Origin: Candidatus Alloscillospira gallinarum
Lineage (GTDB): Bacteria > Bacillota > Clostridia > Oscillospirales > Oscillospiraceae
NCBI GenBank assembly: GCA_904420055.1
Contig: CAJFTV010000127.1
Span: 1-10,520, forward strand
Direction of reading: 5' to 3'
Length of the DNA: 10,520 nucleotides
Position numbers and translations under genes: made by a program. A model generated the notes under the pieces. The model worked only from the letters and a program-made list of their open reading frames with translations, ran no database searches and had not been told where the DNA came from. Each line of letters starts with the position of its first letter. The stretch's first letter is position 1. This document shows positions 1 through 5,684 of the stretch, piece by piece.

Positions 1-498
1 ATTATCAGAAACAAGGCCACTCAGCTCGGTACAATAATAGAAGACGACATCGCAAATTATGTGGCGCAGAACATAACTTCAAACGTGAGACAGATTGAAG
101 GCGCCGTCAAAAAGTTAAAGGCCTACCAGGACCTCATGGGGGAAAAGCTTACAATATCCGACGTCACAAAGCTGCTTGAGGACTTCTACCGTGACAGCAC
201 CGAAGCTCCGACACCGGACCTCATAATCGAGGAAACTGCAAAATACTACAATCTGTCCTCCGACGACCTCAAAGGACAGAACAGGGCGAGAAACATAGTC
301 AATGCCAGACAGATAGCCATGTACATAATAAGGAAACTCACGAATCTGTCCCTTGTAGACATTGGAGATTCATTTAACGGCAGAGACCACTCCACAGTAC
401 TTTCATCTATCAGAAAAGTAGAAGAGTCCATAAGTGCCAGCCGGGAGGCCTCACAGACCATAAAAGACATTATAAGCAACATAAATTCAAGAAACTGA
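1..498 (+). CDS. dnaA: Chromosomal replication initiator DnaA, C-terminal part (5' end outside window)
   Basis: The frame is open from base 1 to the TGA at 496-498 (165 residues), so this is the end of a gene that starts upstream; the GTG at 61 is internal, because the codons before it already read as DnaA (IIRNKATQLG..., then YVAQNITSNVRQIEGAVKKL). What is present is the lid end of the AAA+ domain (the NVRQIEGA helix) and the whole of domain IV, the double-stranded DNA-binding domain. Domain IV shows the conserved ARQIAMY helix and the DnaA signature GRDHSTV, whose Asp-His-Ser/Thr-Thr residues read the DnaA box. DnaA-ATP assembles on oriC and melts it. The gene is followed by the AT-rich gap that looks like the origin and then by dnaN, the usual bacterial order. 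I see no truncation or frameshift in the visible part, and there is no obvious intrinsic terminator after the stop. Confidence 0.97.
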   Translation: MIRNKATQLGTIIEDDIANYVAQNITSNVRQIEGAVKKLKAYQDLMGEKLTISDVTKLLEDFYRDSTEAPTPDLIIEETAKYYNLSSDDLKGQNRARNIVNARQIAMYIIRKLTNLSLVDIGDSFNGRDHSTVLSSIRKVEESISASREASQTIKDIISNINSRN

Positions 499-547
499 AG
501 TTTTAAACATTTTTCTCAACAATACGTGTTAGTTTTATGTGGAAATA

Positions 548-556
548 TGTTGATAA
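548..556 (-). promoter_or_regulatory. DnaA-box-like site
   Basis: TGTTGATAA reads TTATCAACA on the minus strand, an 8 of 9 match to the DnaA box TTATCCACA. It is the best single match in the gap. A weaker 7 of 9 site lies just before it (538-546, TGTGGAAAT). Assignment rests on consensus similarity and origin context only. Confidence 0.45.
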
Positions 557-649
557 GCAGAATAACGCAAAATATCCCCTTATACTTCCCACATTTTACA
601 AAACATGACGTATTCCTGAAAACTCTGAAATTTGAACGGATTTCGAGCA

Positions 650-665
650 GTTTCCACAATCCACA
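650..665 (+). promoter_or_regulatory. Pair of degenerate DnaA boxes next to the trio run
   Basis: Two overlapping sites, GTTTCCACA (650-658) and CAATCCACA (657-665), each match TTATCCACA at 7 of 9 positions, and both keep the TCCACA core. They have the same orientation and lie directly before the CTA-rich run, as the last DnaA boxes do in the Bacillus subtilis basal unwinding system. Individually they are weak; the arrangement gives them weight. Confidence 0.55.
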
Positions 666-689
666 TTACTACTGCTAAAACTACTAAAA
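666..689 (+). promoter_or_regulatory. DnaA-trio element (origin melting)
   Basis: In register from 666 the bases read TTA CTA CTG CTA AAA CTA CTA AAA. The opposite strand is therefore 3'-GAT-type repeats, the DnaA-trio pattern on which a DnaA filament loads onto single strand during melting. It starts 0 to 3 bases after the box pair ending at 665 and runs straight into the AT-rich block. Four units are perfect CTA, and one is CTG. Order (box, trios, AT-rich DNA) and orientation match the known basal unwinding system. Function is inferred. Confidence 0.65.
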
Positions 690-740
690 TATTATTTATA
701 TTATCTATATAATCAAAATATTCCAAAAAACAAAAAACTT
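686..740. other. AT-rich DNA unwinding element candidate
   Basis: Only about 6 of 55 bases are G or C, far below the flanking genes. It lies immediately past the DnaA-trio run on the side towards dnaN, where the initial bubble would be expected. It also contains a possible -10 box, TATAAT at 708-713. Confidence 0.5.
708..713 (+). promoter_or_regulatory. Possible -10 box for dnaN
   Basis: TATAAT is a perfect -10 hexamer 64 bases before the dnaN start. No hexamer resembling TTGACA lies 16 to 18 bases upstream, and the surrounding DNA is so AT-rich that a chance match is likely. It is recorded because it is the only good -10 match in the gap. Confidence 0.25.
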
Positions 741-777
741 TCGGGCAGAGAAACAATATGCAAATGGGAGGGTCAAT

Positions 778-1896
778 ATGAAATTCACCTGCGAAAAATA
801 TCTCATACAGTCGGCAGTGTCAACCGCTTCAAGGGCCGCCGCTGTAAAGAGCCCTGTTATATCACTTGAGGGACTTCTTATTGAGGCGGTGGGTGACACC
901 GTCACAATATCCGGATATGACCTGAAAACCGGAATAACGACTAAAATCCCTGCTGATGTAAAAGAGACGGGAGATATAGTTTTAAATGCCAGACTTTTAG
1001 GCGAAATTATAAGAAAAATGCCTGGCGACGACATAACTATATCTGTATCAGAAAATTTTATGACTAAAATAACCGGTGGAATGAGTGAATTTGAAATCAT
1101 GGCCACCCCCGCAGATGATTACCCTGAACTCCCTGTTGTGGACTATGCAAATTCCATAAGCATAAAGCAAAAGACCCTCAAAGCAATGATATCTCAGACC
1201 TGTTTTGCCGTCAGTGACAACGAGGCAAGACCAATACTAACCGGCGCACTGTTTGAGGCTGAGGGCGAAAATCTTACAGTTGTCGCAGTTGACGGATACA
1301 GGCTTGCCTTGAGAAAGGAGCCTCTTGAAGAGGCCGCGGCAAACGCGTACAGCTTTGTTGTTCCCGGCACAGCCTTAAGCGAAGTCGAAAAAATTGTATC
1401 TGACAGCGAAGATGTTGTCTCTATAAATATCGGGCTTAAACATATAATGTTCAAAATCGGCGACACCGTTTTAATTTCAAGACGCCTCGAAGGTGAATTT
1501 TTAAATTACAGAAAGTCCGTGCCAATGACCGGAAAGTTTGATGTAAAGGCAAATTGCCGCAGCGTTATTGAAGCGGTGGAGCGCGTGTCCCTCATAATAA
1601 GCGACAAGCTTAAAAGTCCGGTGAGATGCACATTTGACGACAATGTGCTTCACCTTATTACAAGCACAACGCTTGGAAAAGCGAGCGATGAGTGCCCGAT
1701 TGACGGAAGTGCTGAAGAACTTGAAATAGGTTTTAACAATAAATATCTTTTAGATGCGTTAAAAGCTGCTCCTGCGGACGAGATAATTATAAGGCTTTCC
1801 TCAGGAACTCTCCCCTGCCTTATACTCCCCGCCGACGGCAGTGACAACTTTCTGTACATGGTCCTCCCTGTGAGACTTAAAAGCAATGAAAATTAA
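778..1896 (+). CDS. dnaN: DNA polymerase III beta subunit (sliding clamp)
   Basis: The product is 372 residues, the usual DnaN length. It forms a head-to-tail dimeric ring that tethers polymerase III to DNA and serves as a docking platform for other replication and repair proteins. The three-domain beta-clamp pattern is visible: an N-terminal domain beginning MKFTCEKYLI, the ISGYDLKTGI segment, the middle domain with VAVDGYRLALRK near residues 173-184, and the C-terminal YMVLPVRL, where LPVRL (363-367) corresponds to the clamp-binding pocket strand that ends E. coli beta (MPMRL). Five extra residues follow it here. The ATG at 778 is supported by GGGAGGG at 766-772, five bases upstream. The gene is probably transcribed with the genes that follow; its end lies within 31 bases of the preferred start of the next gene. 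Confidence 0.97.
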   Translation: MKFTCEKYLIQSAVSTASRAAAVKSPVISLEGLLIEAVGDTVTISGYDLKTGITTKIPADVKETGDIVLNARLLGEIIRKMPGDDITISVSENFMTKITGGMSEFEIMATPADDYPELPVVDYANSISIKQKTLKAMISQTCFAVSDNEARPILTGALFEAEGENLTVVAVDGYRLALRKEPLEEAAANAYSFVVPGTALSEVEKIVSDSEDVVSINIGLKHIMFKIGDTVLISRRLEGEFLNYRKSVPMTGKFDVKANCRSVIEAVERVSLIISDKLKSPVRCTFDDNVLHLITSTTLGKASDECPIDGSAEELEIGFNNKYLLDALKAAPADEIIIRLSSGTLPCLILPADGSDNFLYMVLPVRLKSNEN

Positions 1897-1927
1897 ACTG
1901 AAAATTAAAAACAGAGAAGTTAATAAA

Positions 1928-2140
1928 GTGCCTATACATACGGAGTTTATAAAACTTGACGCCCTTTTGAAGCTGGCATCTGTCTGTCAGACCGGCGGAG
2001 AGGCAAAGAATGTAATACAGGACGGGCTTGTATTTGTAAATGACAGCGTATGCCTTCAGAGGGGAAAAAAGATATATCCCGGTGATATAGTGAAATACAA
2101 CGGAGAGAAGTTTACGGTTACATTGTCCGGAGAAGTTTAA
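1928..2140 (+). CDS. yaaA: S4-domain RNA-binding protein of the YaaA/RlbA family
   Basis: This short protein (70 residues from the chosen start) consists of a single S4 RNA-binding fold: KLDALLKLASVCQTGGEAK, then GLVFVNDSV, then RGKKIYPGDIVKYNG. That is the pattern of the S4 proteins found next to recF in Bacillota. The B. subtilis homologue has been linked to ribosome maturation; the exact role is not settled. I chose GTG at 1928 because GAGAAG lies eight bases upstream (1914-1919) and because the family's conserved sequence begins about there. The in-frame ATG at 1886 would add a lysine-rich 14-residue leader and overlap dnaN by 11 bases, with a poorer ribosome binding site. The stop is one base before the recF start codon, which suggests translational coupling. 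Confidence 0.88.
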   Translation: MPIHTEFIKLDALLKLASVCQTGGEAKNVIQDGLVFVNDSVCLQRGKKIYPGDIVKYNGEKFTVTLSGEV

Positions 2141-2141
2141 A

Positions 2142-3242
2142 ATGGTTGTAGAAAGTCTGTCCCTTGAAAATTACAGGAATTACCTGAGTTCAAATGTAAC
2201 CTTTGTCCCCGGTGTAAATGTTATCACCGGCAAAAATGCGCAGGGAAAGACAAATCTTTTGGAAGCGGTGTATTATCTCACATGCGGAAGGTCTTTCAGG
2301 GCACAGTCAGACAGAGAACTGATTAATTTGGGCGCAGGTTTTGCAAACATATCCGCAGATATATTTTCACAGTCCCGGAAACAGAGCATAGACGTGAAGC
2401 TTCAAAGGGGAAAACGCAAAACAGTAATTGTAAACGGCGGAAAAATAAAAAACCTGTCGGAGCTCTCCGGAAAGCTCACTGCCGTACTTTTCTGTCCGAA
2501 TGATCTTTTTATAATAAAATCCGCGTCGGTGTACAGGCGCAGGCTTATGGACGGCTGTATTTCCCAGCTCCGCCCAAAATATGCCGCGGCCTTAAACGAA
2601 TACAGGAGACTGTACGAACACAAGCTCAGAATTTTAAAAGACGGCGACAGGTCCATGATGTCCGCTCTTTATGACTTCAATATGAGAATGTGTGAGATGA
2701 GTGCGGTTATAATTCATTACCGCGCCCTGTTTGTCCGCCTTCTGGAAGACAGGGCAAATAAGATTCACAGCTCATTTTCCGGTGGAGAAGAGCTTAAAAT
2801 CCGGTATAAAACTGTCAGCTCCATATCTGACCCGTGTAAAAGACCCTCTGAGCTTCTTCCTTTTTTAATCCAGCACCAGGAAAGCCATTTAGGCGCGGAG
2901 ATTGAAACCCGGCGCTGTCTTTCTGGTGCTCATAAAGACGACCTTGACATAACAATAAACGGTCTGTCTGCAAAATCGTTTGGTTCCCAGGGACAGGTGA
3001 GGTCAGCAGCGATTTCGATAAAACTGGCGGAGAGAGAAATACATTTCTCTGATAAGGGAGAATATCCCGTACTTCTCCTTGACGATGTACTTTCAGAGCT
3101 TGACAGCTCCCGTCAGGAATTTATACTCAACAGCATTAAAGACGGACAGGTTTTGATAACGTGTTGCGAGGATACGGATATATCTGAAAAAACTGGCGGA
3201 AACGTAATTGAAGTGCATAACGGCAGAATAAAAGGAGTGTAA
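2142..3242 (+). CDS. recF: DNA replication and repair protein RecF
   Basis: The product is 366 residues, the normal RecF length. RecF is an SMC/ABC-like ATPase that binds gapped DNA and helps RecO and RecR load RecA at stalled forks. The ATPase parts are all visible: Walker A GKNAQGKT (30-37), the ABC signature-like FGSQGQ (280-285), Walker B with VLLLDDV (310-316) and the D-loop SELD (318-321). The family motif GAHKDDL (262-268; often GPHRDDL) precedes the signature. The ATG at 2142 follows the previous stop by one base, and GGAGAAG at 2129-2135, inside the end of yaaA, is its ribosome binding site. It is followed after four bases by remB. No anomalies are seen. Confidence 0.97.
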   Translation: MVVESLSLENYRNYLSSNVTFVPGVNVITGKNAQGKTNLLEAVYYLTCGRSFRAQSDRELINLGAGFANISADIFSQSRKQSIDVKLQRGKRKTVIVNGGKIKNLSELSGKLTAVLFCPNDLFIIKSASVYRRRLMDGCISQLRPKYAAALNEYRRLYEHKLRILKDGDRSMMSALYDFNMRMCEMSAVIIHYRALFVRLLEDRANKIHSSFSGGEELKIRYKTVSSISDPCKRPSELLPFLIQHQESHLGAEIETRRCLSGAHKDDLDITINGLSAKSFGSQGQVRSAAISIKLAEREIHFSDKGEYPVLLLDDVLSELDSSRQEFILNSIKDGQVLITCCEDTDISEKTGGNVIEVHNGRIKGV

Positions 3243-3246
3243 AAAT

Positions 3247-3519
3247 ATGTACCTGTATCTCGGACAAAATACACTCGTTCCGAAAAAGTCAGTTGTGGGG
3301 GTGTTCGACATGGACAACGCCACAAGCTCTCACGTGACAAGAAAATCTCTCAATATGTGGGAAAAAAACGGCATGATTGTAAATGTGTCGGACGACATTC
3401 CAAAATCGTTTGTAATCTGTACAGACAGAGGTAAAACAACAGTCTACCTGTCACAGCTCTCGTCACAGACGCTCTTAAAGAGAAGCACTATGTCAATATC
3501 ACATCTGAGCGATGTTTAA
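3247..3519 (+). CDS. remB: DUF370 / RemB-like regulatory protein
   Basis: The product has 90 residues and begins MYLYLGQNTLVPKKSVVGVFD, the typical start of DUF370 proteins, and ends with YLSQLSSQTLLKRS, matching the family's SxxTLxKR region. In Bacillus subtilis the protein in this same slot between recF and gyrB is YaaB/RemB, which promotes expression of extracellular matrix genes; its paralogue RemA is a DNA-binding activator. Whether this clostridial protein controls matrix genes is unknown, so the symbol rests on synteny and family. The start ATG has AAGGAG at 3232-3237, inside the end of recF, nine bases upstream. It is small and soluble, with no membrane segment. The gyrB leader follows. 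Confidence 0.88.
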   Translation: MYLYLGQNTLVPKKSVVGVFDMDNATSSHVTRKSLNMWEKNGMIVNVSDDIPKSFVICTDRGKTTVYLSQLSSQTLLKRSTMSISHLSDV

Positions 3520-3529
3520 ACATATATAC

Positions 3530-3556
3530 GCAGGTATTTTTCTGAAAATACCTTGC
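3530..3556 (+). other. RNA hairpin in the gyrB leader
   Basis: GGTATTTT (3533-3540) and AAAATACC (3545-3552) are perfect complements around a TCTG loop. Flanking GC and A-T pairs can extend the stem, with one bulged T. No run of T follows it, so it is a poor intrinsic terminator; it more likely structures the leader or protects an mRNA end. Confidence 0.6.
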
Positions 3557-3558
3557 AG

Positions 3559-3578
3559 TCAGTCTCAAAAAAGACTGA
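3559..3578 (+). other. Second RNA hairpin in the gyrB leader
   Basis: TCAGTCT (3559-3565) and AGACTGA (3572-3578) pair perfectly over seven bases around the loop CAAAAA. Only a short ATTT follows, so terminator activity is doubtful. Its 3' arm is also the start of the block shared with the gyrA leader. Confidence 0.55.
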
Positions 3579-3591
3579 ATTTCCATGGTAC
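3572..3591 (+). repeat. Leader block shared by gyrB and gyrA, copy before gyrB
   Basis: AGACTGAATTTCCATGGTAC recurs in diverged form before gyrA (5617-5637). Its TCCAT core (3582-3586) complements ATGGA in the gyrB ribosome binding site (3625-3629). With flanking G-T wobbles the pairing can extend to nine pairs, 3580-3588 with 3623-3631. Inside the resulting loop, 3592-3597 can pair with 3607-3612. The block could thus hide the gyrB ribosome binding site. Found by eye. Confidence 0.45.
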
Positions 3592-3641
3592 AAAGCCAGA
3601 ATTTCAGGTTTTTGCCGTTTCCTTATGGAGGTTTTAGCATA

Positions 3642-5573
3642 ATGTCAGATATTAACGAAAAAATTACACAGGAATATGACGCCTCTCAAATTCAGGTATT
3701 GGAGGGGCTTGAGGCTGTGCGCAAAAGGCCCGGTATGTATATTGGCTCTACATCTGCCTCAGGACTTCACCACCTTGTATATGAAATTGTGGATAACTCC
3801 ATAGATGAGGCCCTTGCCGGCTACTGTACGGAAATTTCCGTTATTATAAACGAGGGAAATACCATAACTGTGGAGGACAACGGACGCGGTATTCCCGTTG
3901 ATGTGCAGGAACAGACAGGGCTGTCTGCTCTGGAGGTCGTTTTTACTGTGCTTCACGCCGGAGGAAAATTTGGAGGCGGAGGCTACAAGGTTTCCGGCGG
4001 ACTTCACGGCGTTGGCGCTTCAGTTGTAAATGCCCTTTCAGAATGGCTCACGGTACAGGTGCATAAAAACGGCAAAATATACGAGATGAAATTCTCCCGG
4101 GGAGAAATTACCGAGAAGATCAGAATCATAGGTGACACCGACAAAACCGGGACTATAGTAATGTTTAAACCCGACCCGGAGATGTTTGAGGAGACTGAGT
4201 ATAACTACGACACTATATTCACGAGAATGAGGGAACAGGCATTTTTAAATGCCGGTCTTAAAATCCGCACGGAGGACCGCCGCGCCGGTAAGGAGCAAAG
4301 CCATGAGATGTGTTATGAGGGCGGAATACGTGAGTTTGTGACCTTTATAAACAGAAATAAAAACCCCATTCACAGCCAGGTCATATATATGAGGGGTGAG
4401 AAAACAGACTCCGAGGCGGAAATTGCCCTTCAGTACAACGACGGATTCAGCTCCAGCATAGTGTCATTTGCAAACAACATTCACACCCCGGAGGGCGGAA
4501 TGCATGAAACCGGATTTAAGACGGCTCTTACAAGGGTTTTAAACAGCTATGGAATTAAAACCGGCGTCTTGAAAAACGACGACAAGGTATCTGGAGAGGA
4601 CTGTCTTGAGGGGCTTACAGCTATAATCTCCGTAAAGCTCACTGAGCCACAGTTTGAGGGGCAGACAAAGGCGAAGCTTGGCAACAGCGAGATGCGTACC
4701 CTTGTAAATTCCATAGTCTCCGACAAGCTGCAGCAGTTTTTAGAGGAGAATCCCGCTGCCGGAAAGATAATTCTTGAAAAGGCGATGACGGCTTCCCGCG
4801 CACGTGAAGCGGCGAGAAAGGCGAGGGAGAGCATAAGGCGGAAAAGCGCCCTTGGCGGTGCGGCAATGCCGGATAAACTCTCCGACTGTAATGAGCGCGA
4901 CCCGTCTTTAACCGAAATTTATATCGTAGAGGGAGACTCCGCAGGAGGCAGCGCAAAGGGAGGCAGAGATTCCCGGTTCCAGGCAATACTTCCTCTATGG
5001 GGAAAGATGCTTAACGTGGAAAAGGCGAGAGCAGACAAGGTGTATGGAAACGATAAGCTGACCCCGGTTATAACCGCCCTCGGCGCCGGGATAGGCGATG
5101 AATTTGATATTGAAAAGCTCAGATACCACAAGGTCATAATAATGGCTGATGCCGATGTTGACGGAAGCCATATAAGGACGCTGCTGCTCACATTTTTCTT
5201 CCGTTTTATGCGTCCCCTAATTGAGAACGGATATGTGTATGCCGCAATGCCGCCGCTTTATAAGCTTGTCCGTGGAAAGCAGACAAGGTATGCCTATTCC
5301 GACGAGGAGAGAGACCAGATTTCCGCTGAAATGCGCGGTGAGGACGGCAAGGGCAAGGTCGATATCTCAAGAAACAAGGGTCTTGGTGAAATGGACCCAC
5401 ATGAACTGTGGGAGACAACCATGAACCCGGAGACGAGAATTTTAAAGCGCATAGAGCTTGACGACGCGATAAAAGCGGACGAGACATTTACCATACTCAT
5501 GGGTGAAAAGGTTGAGCCCCGCAAGGAGTTTATTGAGCGCAACGCAAAATACGTTGTAAACCTCGACATATAG
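3642..5573 (+). CDS. gyrB: DNA gyrase subunit B
   Basis: The product is 643 residues, normal for a Bacillota GyrB. It is the ATPase half of gyrase, which introduces negative supercoils together with GyrA. The GHKL ATPase domain shows E48 (catalytic base), N52 in VDNSIDEA, D79 in EDNGRGIP, and the glycine-rich lid GGLHGVG (119-125). The TOPRIM domain shows EGDSAGG (430-436) and the metal-binding DADVDGSH (503-510), and the C-terminus ends in the expected MGEKVEPR...NLDI. An in-frame ATG at 3585 would add 19 residues with no family similarity; ATG at 3642 has GGAGG at 3627-3631 and begins where GyrB proteins begin. Residue 453 is Trp in PLWGK, where E. coli has Lys447 in PLKGK, a position tied to quinolone response. 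The gene is preceded by a structured leader and followed by another, then gyrA. Confidence 0.98.
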   Translation: MSDINEKITQEYDASQIQVLEGLEAVRKRPGMYIGSTSASGLHHLVYEIVDNSIDEALAGYCTEISVIINEGNTITVEDNGRGIPVDVQEQTGLSALEVVFTVLHAGGKFGGGGYKVSGGLHGVGASVVNALSEWLTVQVHKNGKIYEMKFSRGEITEKIRIIGDTDKTGTIVMFKPDPEMFEETEYNYDTIFTRMREQAFLNAGLKIRTEDRRAGKEQSHEMCYEGGIREFVTFINRNKNPIHSQVIYMRGEKTDSEAEIALQYNDGFSSSIVSFANNIHTPEGGMHETGFKTALTRVLNSYGIKTGVLKNDDKVSGEDCLEGLTAIISVKLTEPQFEGQTKAKLGNSEMRTLVNSIVSDKLQQFLEENPAAGKIILEKAMTASRAREAARKARESIRRKSALGGAAMPDKLSDCNERDPSLTEIYIVEGDSAGGSAKGGRDSRFQAILPLWGKMLNVEKARADKVYGNDKLTPVITALGAGIGDEFDIEKLRYHKVIIMADADVDGSHIRTLLLTFFFRFMRPLIENGYVYAAMPPLYKLVRGKQTRYAYSDEERDQISAEMRGEDGKGKVDISRNKGLGEMDPHELWETTMNPETRILKRIELDDAIKADETFTILMGEKVEPRKEFIERNAKYVVNLDI

Positions 5574-5583
5574 CACGCCGGTT

Positions 5584-5612
5584 CGGGGAATTTTCGGCTT
5601 AGAAATTCCCTG
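5584..5612 (+). other. RNA hairpin at the start of the gyrB-gyrA gap
   Basis: GGGAATTT (5586-5593) and AAATTCCC (5603-5610) pair perfectly around a nine-base loop, and a G-T and a C-G pair lengthen the stem to ten. No T-run follows, so it does not look like a terminator. A similar eight-base stem stands in the corresponding place in the gyrB leader. Confidence 0.6.
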
Positions 5613-5616
5613 ATAC

Positions 5617-5637
5617 AGACTGCAATTCCATTGGTGC
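5617..5637 (+). repeat. Leader block shared by gyrB and gyrA, copy before gyrA
   Basis: AGACTG, then ATTCCAT, then GGTGC repeats the order AGACTG, ATTTCCAT, GGTAC seen before gyrB at 3572-3591, with small insertions and substitutions. The core TCCAT (5627-5631) can pair with ATGGA (5672-5676) in the gyrA ribosome binding site, and GGTGC (5633-5637) can instead pair with GTACC (5658-5662). Confidence 0.45.
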
Positions 5638-5647
5638 GCAGAGAGTA

Positions 5648-5682
5648 AAATCTCCATGTACCAGTTTAAGAATGGAGAATTT
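5648..5682 (+). promoter_or_regulatory. Hairpin hiding the gyrA ribosome binding site
   Basis: TCTCCAT (5651-5657) is perfectly complementary to ATGGAGA (5672-5678). The second arm contains GGAG (5674-5677), the Shine-Dalgarno sequence of gyrA seven bases before its ATG. With A5679 bulged, three more A-T pairs (5648-5650 with 5680-5682) can form, ending just before the start codon. This would reduce initiation unless melted by ribosomes arriving from gyrB or by refolding. The pairing is seen in the sequence; the effect is inferred. Confidence 0.6.
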
Positions 5683-5684
5683 AA

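Larger units (their letters stand above)
499..777. other. dnaA-dnaN intergenic region, probable oriC unwinding region
   Basis: This 279-base gap has no coding capacity that resembles a protein. Left to right it holds degenerate DnaA-box-like sites (best at 548-556; a close pair at 650-665), a CTA-rich trinucleotide run (669-689), a stretch about 90% A+T (686-740), and the dnaN ribosome binding site GGGAGGG at 766-772. In Bacillota the dnaA-dnaN gap commonly carries the basal unwinding element of oriC, so position and content agree. The other usual origin half, upstream of dnaA, is outside the window. None of the boxes matches TTATCCACA perfectly, which keeps this below certainty. Confidence 0.72.

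Noticed and set aside
632..660. Promoter TTGAAC (632-637) with CACAAT (655-660) for dnaN
   Set aside because: The -10 match is weak and overlaps the DnaA-box pair; too little evidence beyond chance.
705..1106. Minus-strand frame crossing the origin gap into dnaN
   Set aside because: Most of it mirrors dnaN, and the remainder covers the AT-rich origin DNA; there is no protein family likeness.
1886..1927. ATG at 1886 as start of the S4-domain gene
   Set aside because: It is possible, and would overlap dnaN by 11 bases, but the added 14 lysine-rich residues lie outside the family core and GTG 1928 has a better ribosome binding site. Not fully excluded.
3530..3578. Intrinsic terminator between remB and gyrB
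   Set aside because: Both hairpins are real by complementarity, but neither is followed by a T-run.
3585..3641. Upstream ATG giving GyrB a 19-residue N-terminal extension
   Set aside because: The extra residues do not resemble GyrB, no ribosome binding site precedes 3585, and GGAGG is correctly placed for ATG 3642. The ATG belongs to the structured leader block.
4639..4986. Long open frame on the minus strand inside gyrB
   Set aside because: It lies wholly within a strongly conserved gene, has low-complexity composition and no recognisable motif or ribosome binding site; it is a shadow of the coding strand. The same holds for other opposite-strand frames in dnaN, gyrA, rnhA and hcp.
5584..5612. 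Intrinsic terminator between gyrB and gyrA
   Set aside because: The stem is good, but TGATACAGAC follows instead of a T-run.
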